From contig NZ_JBAXHI010000002.1 of assembly GCF_037138995.1 (NCBI RefSeq), forward strand, positions 182,455 to 246,454: DNA of 64,000 nucleotides. The letters are read 5' to 3'. Positions 53,788 to 61,458 of the stretch are shown one piece after another (position 1 is the stretch's first letter; every line of letters starts with the position of its first letter). The notes beneath the pieces were generated by a model. That model had not been told where the DNA came from. It was given only the letters and a program-made list of their open reading frames with translations, and searched no databases. The DNA comes from Chlorohelix sp037138995. Its GTDB lineage: Bacteria > Chloroflexota > Chloroflexia > Chloroheliales > Chloroheliaceae. A program made the translations under genes and the position numbers.

Positions 53788-54053
53788 TCAGGCTAAAATT
53801 GGAAATGAGTTTCCACACAAAAAAGGTCGAATAGTAGAAGATTGAAAAATACCCAACCGCTTTGGTAGAGCTAATTTAGCCTACCATATCGCTAGTTCGA
53901 TAAAATCCATTTTACCACAGCCTTTCTTAAAGCGATTAATCAACTTTTACGAATTTGGCAGGGAGTGGCGAGCTATTCGTTATTTTACCACAGCCCTTTT
54001 TAAATCAAGTAATGAATGACGGCAAATTTAGGGCGAAATACAATTATACAAGC
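53788..54053. repeat. Intergenic direct repeats
   Basis: ATTTTACCACAGCC occurs at 53910-53923 and 53982-53995 (72 bp apart), each followed by a T-rich stretch. The repeats lie upstream of the FHA-ABC gene and may be regulator sites of the operon. Confidence 0.35.
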
Positions 54054-54938
54054 TTAAAATGGTTTTATGGCAGTAAAAAGGGTTGCGCCATCGCGGATTT
54101 CGAGCTTGCCCTCTTGCTCCAATAAAGTTGCCAGCCTTGCTTCTACCGTTTGGTAAAGTTTTATCCAGCGTTCCGGTTCGATGCCCGGTTCGTCAAAGCC
54201 TGCTGAATGCTGGAATAGTAACCCGGTGGCATATAACTCTAGCCCTTCGGCTAAGGTTAAAGGCGCAATTATCCTTTCGTAATCAACTACCTGCCGCACT
54301 TCAAATCCCGCTTCGCGCAACCACCTTTCGCCGTTTTCGCGTCCTAATCGCTGTTCAGGTGGGCTAGAGCGGGCATAAAAGCGTTTAGGAAAGCCGCACG
54401 CAACTAGCGACTCATCATGCGCTTTTCGCAAAGTTGCGTTTGCTTCCCGTTCGGCGGTCACAATGAACAACAAGCCTTGCACTGCCAATGCTCGCCGGAT
54501 TTCGCTCAAGGCGCGGTGAATAGCCCTGGTCAGGTTTAGCATGCGGTTTGCCAACGCTGCGCCAAAAACTTCCGGCGCAAAGGGCAGATTCCGCGCATCG
54601 CCCCGTAGCGGTTGCGCCTTCTCGATTTTGCGGGGGAATTGTGCTAGAGCCGCGGGAGATTTATCCAAACCTACCGCGAATTTATAAGAACTCTCCAGCA
54701 GATTTAAATATAAACCGCTGCCGCACCCGACATCCAACAAACGCCCCTTAGCTTTGAAAGTAGCGGAATCTTGAAGTTGGCTGGCAATGTTCGCTGCTGC
54801 CCAACTTGCGGTATCGGGGTAATTGTTGGTTAAGAAGATGGTACGCGCTGCTCTAATCTCAAGGCACCGCTTCTGGCGTGCTTCCGGGTTAGTCCATAGC
54901 TGTTTCAAGTAACGACTGATTTCAATTGAATTATTCAT
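54054..54938 (-). CDS. Class I SAM-dependent methyltransferase
   Basis: A 294-residue methyltransferase with SAM-binding motif I LLDVGCGSG (67-75), acidic motif II in VGLDKSP, motif GDARNLPFAPEVF and post-motif helix. The N-terminal 60 residues and the C-terminal third are specific to it. Substrate unknown (small molecule, lipid or protein). It has no operon partner. Confidence 0.85.
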   Translation of the reverse strand: MNNSIEISRYLKQLWTNPEARQKRCLEIRAARTIFLTNNYPDTASWAAANIASQLQDSATFKAKGRLLDVGCGSGLYLNLLESSYKFAVGLDKSPAALAQFPRKIEKAQPLRGDARNLPFAPEVFGAALANRMLNLTRAIHRALSEIRRALAVQGLLFIVTAEREANATLRKAHDESLVACGFPKRFYARSSPPEQRLGRENGERWLREAGFEVRQVVDYERIIAPLTLAEGLELYATGLLFQHSAGFDEPGIEPERWIKLYQTVEARLATLLEQEGKLEIRDGATLFTAIKPF

Positions 54939-55429
54939 ATCCTGTTTAATCTCAGATTAATATTACTGATTGGCTATCCATTTATTTACAGTAATTTACA
55001 GTTTATAACAACTAACAATCTATTAATAAGCCTTTAAAAATCAATAAAATGGGGTATAATGAGAATGTTGATACCGAAAAATAGTTTATCAAATCAAACC
55101 TTTGCCTAATTTCTTACGGCAGTAGCAAAGGATTTACCCCTTCATTGTAACCCAGCTACTGTCTTTTGATAGAATAAATACCGAAACAACCTCGTTCCCG
55201 AACTAAGAACGTTTCAGCCCTTATCGCAGCGACATATTAACCTTTGTGCAACGTTGCCCCCAAAGCCAGCCTTCGGTCTGGTAGATTAACTGCGCCTTGT
55301 CGAGGAACGGAGAAACACGCTCTACTGAAAGAAATTAAAAACGCCGGATGCGTTGGAAAGTTTTCAGTTAGAGATGGTTGCGGGTATTGGATAGCGGGTT
55401 AAACACAATTACTGTATGGAGGTTGAAAA
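54939..55429 (+). promoter_or_regulatory. Long leader region of the secreted hydrolase gene
   Basis: A 491-bp region with no gene. It holds a CCAG-C-CTTCGG-T-CTGG hairpin at 55266-55281 with a UUCG tetraloop and other pairing segments in 55190-55360, suggesting a structured transcript leader. GGAGG lies 7 nt before the hydrolase ATG. No known riboswitch was recognised. Confidence 0.35.
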
Positions 55430-56821
55430 ATGAGAAAGCGCAGATTGCAGTATTTGTTCTTGAGTATGCTGATTCTTATGGCGTTGGCAGTTACTACAGT
55501 TAGTCCGGTACTGGCTTATGATGAGCCTGTGATTACGGTTGCGGCAGTGGAACAGGCTTTCGATTCCCTTAATGCTTCGCCACAACTCTATGGTGGGTTG
55601 CGGCAAGTTTTCCCAGCACGTGTAGAGCGGTTGACCGACCTGAAAGTTACCTCAAGTAACAGCGAACGTGCTATTACTGCTACAGGCAGATTGGATGGCG
55701 CGTTGTTCTTGCTTAAGATTCCTTTTAGCTGGAATCATCAAGTAGTGTTGTATGCACACGGATATACTAATCCCGGAACTCAAGACTTTAACGTGCTACC
55801 GGGCGTTAGCGATAATATGAAGGCTGTGCTGAATACAGCGCTTGGTCAGGGCTTTGCCTATGGCTATTCAGCTTATAGCAAAGACGGCTACGCGGTAGAG
55901 AACGGCGTGAAGCACACCCAATCGCTCAAAAATCTGATTGACCGGATTGGAAATCACCGGGCGTATATAATCGGCGAATCCATGGGCGGCAACGTTGCAA
56001 TGGCGCTGGTTGAAAAATACGAAAATGATTACGTGGGTGCGTTGCCTTTCTGCGGTGTGGTGTCCGGTTGGTACGAGCAGGTACGCTATCTGGCAGATTT
56101 CAGGATGGTGTATGATTTCTACACGCTGAATACTCCCTTCCAGTTGCAAGCGGCTGACGGCTCATACGGAGACCCTAGAATACCTGTCTTTCCACAAGAG
56201 GCAGTCACGAAGGTAGCAACTCTGTTTGGCGCGACTGTACATGCAGACCCAGCGGTTTCTACTCCTGCAAAGTATATTATCGAGCAAGTCAGCATTGCTG
56301 CTGATATAACCCCTGAACCAGTTTCCTTTATTAATGCGTTGATGGGCGCAACCACCGGGTTTGAAGATCTGAAAAAGACGGCAGGAGGTATCGGTTATAG
56401 TAATATCAAAGTTACCTATGCGGGTGGTCCTAACCTGTTTGGTGACGCAATCAACAGCGATATTTACCGTCTGGCAGTAGATAACCCGAAAGCGGTTACC
56501 TACTTGAAGAATTGGTACACTCCCAAAGGTGATTTTGAAGCGAAGGTTTTGAGCGTGCATAACAGGATTGACCCGCTAGTTCCTTATCGCCACGAACTTA
56601 TTCTGAAAGCCAAAGTACAGGCGCAGCATAACAGTTCGCGCTTTGTGGTGCAGAATGTTGACCCCGGCGCGTTCTCCTTCAATCCCACAGCCGACCCCAA
56701 CACTTGGAGTCCGAAACACTGCGACTTCAAGCCGTCCCAGATGATTTTTGCCTGGAACGAGTTGAAGGATTGGGTGGAGAAAGGCGTAAAACCGGCGGAG
56801 ATTAATATTACCGCTAAGTGA
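55430..56821 (+). CDS. Secreted alpha/beta hydrolase
   Basis: A 463-residue exported protein. The signal peptide (basic MRKRR, hydrophobic core, cleavage near VLA-Y at 29/30) precedes an alpha/beta-hydrolase domain. The nucleophile is Ser184 in GESMGGN, the acid is probably the Asp in NRIDPLVPY (about 380), and the catalytic His is probably in the C-terminal part. It also has an oxyanion-type HGY segment (YAHGYTNPG). Lipase, esterase or feruloyl-type activity is possible. It has a long leader and its own terminator. Confidence 0.8.
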   Translation: MRKRRLQYLFLSMLILMALAVTTVSPVLAYDEPVITVAAVEQAFDSLNASPQLYGGLRQVFPARVERLTDLKVTSSNSERAITATGRLDGALFLLKIPFSWNHQVVLYAHGYTNPGTQDFNVLPGVSDNMKAVLNTALGQGFAYGYSAYSKDGYAVENGVKHTQSLKNLIDRIGNHRAYIIGESMGGNVAMALVEKYENDYVGALPFCGVVSGWYEQVRYLADFRMVYDFYTLNTPFQLQAADGSYGDPRIPVFPQEAVTKVATLFGATVHADPAVSTPAKYIIEQVSIAADITPEPVSFINALMGATTGFEDLKKTAGGIGYSNIKVTYAGGPNLFGDAINSDIYRLAVDNPKAVTYLKNWYTPKGDFEAKVLSVHNRIDPLVPYRHELILKAKVQAQHNSSRFVVQNVDPGAFSFNPTADPNTWSPKHCDFKPSQMIFAWNELKDWVEKGVKPAEINITAK

Positions 56822-56843
56822 TAAACTCGTAGTATCTTACAAA

Positions 56844-56876
56844 GCCCCTTGCCTTTACGGAGAAGGGGTTTTTTAT
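56844..56876 (+). terminator. Rho-independent terminator of the hydrolase gene
   Basis: A stem CCCCTT/AAGGGG with a loop of 12 nt, then TTTTTTATT. It overlaps the last bases of the convergent acetyltransferase gene. Confidence 0.75.
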
Positions 56877-57892
56877 TGCAACTGCTTGACCATCAGCATG
56901 CGCTCTCCATCATGTTCGACCATACCGAGGTTGTGTGTCAGTGGCTCTGCCATTTGGTGGTGCAGGGCTGAACCGAAGCTCAACCACAGATGCGAATAAC
57001 TGCGGGTGTGATGGAGTAGAATTTCCAGCAAAGCTTTTTCTTCAGATGCACCCCAGAGTTCAGGATTTAAGTACAAACGCCACCGTCCGCCCCGAACGCC
57101 CCAATCAAAAAAGTCTGCGTGCGCTACGGGCGTGGAAGAATTGGCGAAAGTTATACTAAAGCTGTAGCCTTTGGCGGTATTCGGCAATCTTGGGCGATAA
57201 TATTTCCCCCAAACCCTTGCGGTTTCAGGATTGGAGGCGCGTTGTTCGATTTCAAAAAAACGCTTCAGGCTTTTGGCGGCTTCGCGCCTACGCATGGGGC
57301 GCATGCTGATATTGCCGATAGCGTTAGGAATTGGCGTTATGTTGGAAGGCAAACGGTAGTAGGGGCGCGATAGAAAAAAGTGGCGGTGATGTTGGTCTAG
57401 GTAATTTAATTTATGATAGAGATTTATAGCGCGAATATTGGAATTGGTTACTCCTAGGGTGAGGAAGCGATAGCCGTGTTTGCGTGCTTCCTGTTCAGCA
57501 AAATCCATGAGCAGGTAACTGTAATGATTGCCTCTGAAATTCACGTTAATTTCGAGGTCGTTCACATGGGTCAGAAACTTGCGGTGTTGCAGATAAATTT
57601 GTCCGGCAAGTTTCTTTCCGACCCGCAAGCCATAGCCTCGGTTAAGTAGCCAATAATACAAGGGACCTCGCAGAAAGCGCGAAAAGGGCTTGCGCCAACC
57701 CGTTCCCATGATACGTTCAAAAACAGGGTCAGAGTCCCGATAATTACGGTACATTAAACCTACCGTGACCCAGTGTTCCCAGAAAGATAGTCGGGTAATT
57801 CTGAGGTTGGGCAACGGTTCCTCTAATTGCGTTGTGGCGACAGAAATCGCTTGAAGCGGGTTTTGCCTACCGCTTTTTTGCTTGAAGAGCAT
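56873..57892 (-). CDS. GNAT-like acetyltransferase
   Basis: A 339-residue protein. The first half contains a GNAT acetyl-CoA fold (segments NFRGNHYSYLLMDFAEQEARKHG, LTLGVTNSNIRAINLYHKL), which is the motif A/B region with the Asn-Tyr end. The second half (about 190-339) is a second, diverged GNAT-like or lid domain. Acceptor substrate unknown. Read alone on the minus strand; no ribosome site stands out. Confidence 0.65.
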   Translation of the reverse strand: MLFKQKSGRQNPLQAISVATTQLEEPLPNLRITRLSFWEHWVTVGLMYRNYRDSDPVFERIMGTGWRKPFSRFLRGPLYYWLLNRGYGLRVGKKLAGQIYLQHRKFLTHVNDLEINVNFRGNHYSYLLMDFAEQEARKHGYRFLTLGVTNSNIRAINLYHKLNYLDQHHRHFFLSRPYYRLPSNITPIPNAIGNISMRPMRRREAAKSLKRFFEIEQRASNPETARVWGKYYRPRLPNTAKGYSFSITFANSSTPVAHADFFDWGVRGGRWRLYLNPELWGASEEKALLEILLHHTRSYSHLWLSFGSALHHQMAEPLTHNLGMVEHDGERMLMVKQLQ

Positions 57893-58080
57893 AAATAATC
57901 CCCTGCTAACCAGAAAAGAATTTACTAGCTTAATTGTAACCTAAATGAAAATATCGTCAATCTAGCTTGATAACAACCCTAAAAAAGGTTACATTATATG
58001 TCGCTTAGCATACTATCTTAAAGCTAAACCCGCCGAGTGAGGCGCCTTTACCTGCCAAATTAATGCTACAGGCAGTCCGA

Positions 58081-58111
58081 AGCATCTATTGTAAAATAGA
58101 TAGGTGATGCT
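58081..58111 (+). other. Hairpin in the 5' region of a small gene
   Basis: AGCATC/GATGCT outer arms enclose a CTATT/AATAG inner hairpin, 65 bp before the start of the 124-residue protein gene. Confidence 0.35.
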
Positions 58112-58175
58112 ATTTACCGAAGTTTTTAATGTGTAAGTATTTCATACCTCAATATAATTGATGGGAGGTGTTGGC

Positions 58176-58550
58176 ATGGTATTTGGATCAAAACGAGTCA
58201 GACATGCTTATTTCTTTGTAGCGGCTACCACTCCACTCGACCAGCAACTGGCACAGCGGGTTTTTATGATGGGCAGTCAGCAACTTCGCAATTCTAATCC
58301 CACCTTCAGGAATCTTTTCGATCAGGTAGAGAAAAAAAGCAACGTGCTAACCATCGGCGCGGGGCGTACTCCCTCGATTGATAACATTGAGCAGACCTTC
58401 CAGACATGGCTTCAAACTCGGCGTATTACTATCAAAAATATCCAGTCGCTTTACCAACAGCAGATTTTCTTTGCCGATGGTGAAGATCGCGCTCCTTTCG
58501 GGGGTGGCTCATACGGTTGGGTAGCGGCGGTTTATTTTGAGCTAGGCTGA
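58176..58550 (+). CDS. Hypothetical protein, 124 residues
   Basis: A small soluble protein with no signal peptide or membrane helix. It is rich in Gln and aromatic residues (QQLRNSNPTFRNLFDQVEKK, ITIKNIQSLYQQQIFF) and ends in a Gly-rich loop and beta strand (APFGGGSYGWVAAVYFEL). I do not recognise the family. ATG 58176 follows GGGAGGTG; a TTG at 58158 is upstream of that site. Coding is supported by the ribosome site and length only. Confidence 0.55.
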   Translation: MVFGSKRVRHAYFFVAATTPLDQQLAQRVFMMGSQQLRNSNPTFRNLFDQVEKKSNVLTIGAGRTPSIDNIEQTFQTWLQTRRITIKNIQSLYQQQIFFADGEDRAPFGGGSYGWVAAVYFELG

Positions 58551-58551
58551 T

Positions 58552-58587
58552 ACTAAAAAACGCCGGAAAATAAAGGCTTCCGGCGTT
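58552..58587 (-). terminator. Rho-independent terminator of the reductase gene
   Basis: A perfect 10-bp stem AACGCCGGAA/TTCCGGCGTT with a 9-nt loop followed on the minus strand by TTTTTT. Confidence 0.8.
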
Positions 58588-58609
58588 AAGGTTACTACAT
58601 CAAACAGGG

Positions 58610-59356
58610 TTACATTCCGACAGTACCGCCGCCGTCAATGAAAACTACCTGTCCCGTGATATAAGAGGATTCGTCACTGGCGAGGAAAAGGTGCAAATTC
58701 GCAACTTCTTCAGGCTCGCCCTTGCGCTTGAGCGGAATCCGGTTAACTACTGCTTCATGAACGTGCGTTGGGATGGCGGCAGTCATCGAAGTGGTGATAA
58801 AACCGGGCGCAACTGCATTTACCGTAATTTGATACCGAGCATATTCCAGCGCCAGCGTTTTGGTTAAACCAATAATACCGGCTTTGGCAGCAGCATAGTT
58901 TGCCTGCCCGATATTGCCCTGAGATGAGGTGGAGCTGGTATTGATAATACGCCCATTATTCTGAAGTTTCATGTACTCAAAGGCTGTTCGGGAACAAAAG
59001 AACGTGCCTTTCAGGTGAATGTTCATGATGGTATCCCACTGTTCTTCGGTCATTCGGTGCGACATCGCATCGCGCAATACTCCGGCGTTATTAATTAGAA
59101 TATCCAGTTTGCCGAAGCGTTCTACAACATCCTTCATCATGCTTTTCACGAAGTCGTCATCGGTAACGCTGCCATAATAAAACTCGGCTTTTCCACCAGC
59201 AGCGCAAATTTCTTCAACTTCCTTAACTCCTGCGGTCTTGTTCATATCGTTAACTGCCACAATTGCGCCTTCTTGCGCGAATCGTCGGGCAGTAGCAAGA
59301 CCAATGCCACCTGCCGCCCCAGTAATAAGAGCTACTTTGCCCTGCAAGCGTCCCAT
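58610..59356 (-). CDS. FabG-like short-chain dehydrogenase/reductase
   Basis: A 248-residue classical SDR: cofactor motif GAAGGIG (13-19), NNAG (89-92), Asn112, Ser141/142, Tyr154 and Lys158 (NYAAAKAG). The closest type is 3-oxoacyl-ACP reductase (FabG) or acetoacetyl-CoA reductase (PhaB). No acyl carrier protein, fabD/F or phaC gene is adjacent, so the physiological substrate is unresolved. It is a single-gene unit with its own terminator. Confidence 0.88.
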   Translation of the reverse strand: MGRLQGKVALITGAAGGIGLATARRFAQEGAIVAVNDMNKTAGVKEVEEICAAGGKAEFYYGSVTDDDFVKSMMKDVVERFGKLDILINNAGVLRDAMSHRMTEEQWDTIMNIHLKGTFFCSRTAFEYMKLQNNGRIINTSSTSSQGNIGQANYAAAKAGIIGLTKTLALEYARYQITVNAVAPGFITTSMTAAIPTHVHEAVVNRIPLKRKGEPEEVANLHLFLASDESSYITGQVVFIDGGGTVGM

Positions 59357-59488
59357 TGCTCGAACCTACTTTCTTTGAAGTATTGCCATCGTTAAATAAT
59401 TGCACATAGATGTAATTTGTACATTATACTAATTTTCCTAGCATATGTGCAATAGCCTTGTGAAGTTTTTGAGAAAGATTACGAAAAC

Positions 59489-59520
59489 ATAAAAAGCAGG
59501 AGGCTTAACCCCCTGCCTGA
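59489..59520 (-). terminator. Terminator of the surface-protein pair
   Basis: A stem GCAGGAGG/CCCCCTGC with a 5-nt loop and one mismatch, then TTTTTATG on the minus strand, 15 bp after the stop of the downstream gene. Confidence 0.7.
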
Positions 59521-59531
59521 AATAATAGAGC

Positions 59532-61439
59532 CTAATAAATATCAGGCGCCCAGTTATCTTCTTGGTTGGGAATGGACATGCGCGTCTGAGGGCTGCCGTC
59601 ATCTCCCATTACGTAGAGTGCCTGATCAGGCGTGCCGTCATCGTTGCGGGCATCGGGGAAATCGCGGTTGGAATGAAAGATGATATAGCCCTGCTTAATC
59701 CAATGCGGTCTGCCGTTAAAGCCTTCTTTGGTGAGTTGGGTTAGGCTGTTATTGCCAAGATTCAACACGTAAATCTGGGCGTTAATGCCTTTGCCATCGC
59801 CTGTGCTGAATGCTACTTTCGTGCCGTCCGGTGACCATGCGGGATAGCGGGCGTTATCTACGTTTGGGTTGAGAACGCGCCGATTCGCGCCCCCTACCAC
59901 ATCCATGATAACTAATTGCCATTTGCCTTCTATCTGCTCTGAATACAAAATTTGCTTGCCGTCTGGCGAAACACGCGGCGCTATTTTGGCGTTGCTATTA
60001 CAAGTTAGGCGTTCGTTCGGACCGTTGAACTGGCGAAAATAGATTTGCTCCACGCCGTTGCAGTCCCCCTTTATTGCGTTCACGAAAGCAAAGCCTTTTA
60101 GCGGGGAAGGGTTGGGCTGTGACCCATCTTCGATTTTGCGGAAGCCGCTACCGTCTGGGCTGACTACATAAATTGAATCGCGGCAGGTCAGGTAGATTTC
60201 ACTACCGAGCAATGACCAAACCGCTTCACTACAGGCGAAACTAGGGTCAGAGAGCGCAATCTCAGACTGGTTAGCGAAATCGTAGAGGTACACCGCGTTT
60301 TTGCCATTGCGAGTGGAGGTATAAACCACCTTTCGGTTGTAAGTTGGGTTGCCGAGTGCGGCAGGGGTAGCGGTGGGGGTGGCGGACCCCCCGCTAAAGA
60401 GTTTCATATTTAAGCCTGTGCCGGAAAGAGCCATAACAAAGCTGGAATAGCCCTGCATCTGGTCGAGGATTTTAGCCTGATTTTCGGCAGTATCTCCCGG
60501 AAAACCTATATCGTCCAAGATTTTTTGATTCTCATCGCGGTTGGCGGATACCGTTTGCGCCATAAAAGCCATATCGGGCAGCCCGTTTTGCACGTATGCT
60601 CCTATGATTATTTTTTCCGTAGCAAAGGGTTCGGACTCGCCCGGCGCATCAAAAGTATAATTAGCGGCAAGTAACGCGCTATGCAGATTTTTAGCTAATT
60701 GTTCGGGTGTGCTGCTCGAAACATATAGCTTCATCTTAATATCTGGTACTTGCTGAAAGGAGTTCGCTAACTCCTTCAGTATTTGCGGGTCATACTGTAC
60801 CTCTTTTGCGCCTGAGAGCGAGGTAAAAGGCTTGAACCCGCTTGCAACGGTAGTGGCGGGTGGCATAGTAGGTTTAACGGTAGGAGTATTAGGCGCAACA
60901 GTTGTGGCAGCGATAGTTGAAGTAGCAACTACAACTGTGGTTGTGGCGGCGCTGCTTCCGGTGGGGGTCAGGGTTGTTTGCGTGGTGTTCTGTGGCGCAA
61001 CGCTGATTTTCGAGATGGCGGTTAGGGTTGGCGCAATCGGGTCTTCAACGGCGGCAGTAGAGGCGGAGGGCGTACCGCCTTTGTTAAATAGCAGCAAATA
61101 TGCTAACGCCCCGCTCGCTGAGCATAACAGCACAAACCCGACTAGCAATAAAACTATCAAACCGCCTTTGCCTTTTTTTGGAGGAGCATAGGTCGGTGGC
61201 ATTGCGCCTTGCTGCATTACCGGGTAAACGGGCGGTGGAAGGGGTGTGGCGGTTGCAAAAAGACTTTGTGTGCCGGCATAACGGAAGTTGTGGCTTGCAT
61301 AAATCGCCAGCCTTGCCTCTACATCGGCAAAACGCGGATAATTTCGGTTAAGGTCAACTAGCGTCTCAAAAGCTGCCTGTACATTACCTGCCCTCTCCTG
61401 ATTAAGGGCATATTCGTATGCTTGTTGGGGCGTGACCAT
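59532..61439 (-). CDS. Membrane protein with TolB-like beta-propeller ectodomain
   Basis: A 635-residue single-pass protein. The cytoplasmic N terminus starts with a TPR-like helix pair (YEYALNQERAGNVQAAFET). A membrane helix (about 105-130) is followed by a Thr/Ala spacer, a central domain (about 195-350) of unknown fold and a C-terminal six-bladed-type propeller with repeated WSPDGTKVAFS-like units and HSNRDFP. Such propellers bind peptides or polysaccharides. ATG 61439 follows AAAGGA; a longer frame overlaps the upstream gene. It lies 19 bp after that gene and is probably co-expressed with it. Confidence 0.8.
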   Translation of the reverse strand: MVTPQQAYEYALNQERAGNVQAAFETLVDLNRNYPRFADVEARLAIYASHNFRYAGTQSLFATATPLPPPVYPVMQQGAMPPTYAPPKKGKGGLIVLLLVGFVLLCSASGALAYLLLFNKGGTPSASTAAVEDPIAPTLTAISKISVAPQNTTQTTLTPTGSSAATTTVVVATSTIAATTVAPNTPTVKPTMPPATTVASGFKPFTSLSGAKEVQYDPQILKELANSFQQVPDIKMKLYVSSSTPEQLAKNLHSALLAANYTFDAPGESEPFATEKIIIGAYVQNGLPDMAFMAQTVSANRDENQKILDDIGFPGDTAENQAKILDQMQGYSSFVMALSGTGLNMKLFSGGSATPTATPAALGNPTYNRKVVYTSTRNGKNAVYLYDFANQSEIALSDPSFACSEAVWSLLGSEIYLTCRDSIYVVSPDGSGFRKIEDGSQPNPSPLKGFAFVNAIKGDCNGVEQIYFRQFNGPNERLTCNSNAKIAPRVSPDGKQILYSEQIEGKWQLVIMDVVGGANRRVLNPNVDNARYPAWSPDGTKVAFSTGDGKGINAQIYVLNLGNNSLTQLTKEGFNGRPHWIKQGYIIFHSNRDFPDARNDDGTPDQALYVMGDDGSPQTRMSIPNQEDNWAPDIY

Positions 61440-61458
61440 TGCGCTGTTCCTTTCCCGA

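Noticed and set aside
55230..55330. Cyclic di-GMP (GEMM) riboswitch suggested by CAAAGCC and a nearby hairpin
   Set aside because: The GGCAAACC segment, the P2 stem and the tetraloop-receptor part of the motif are missing.
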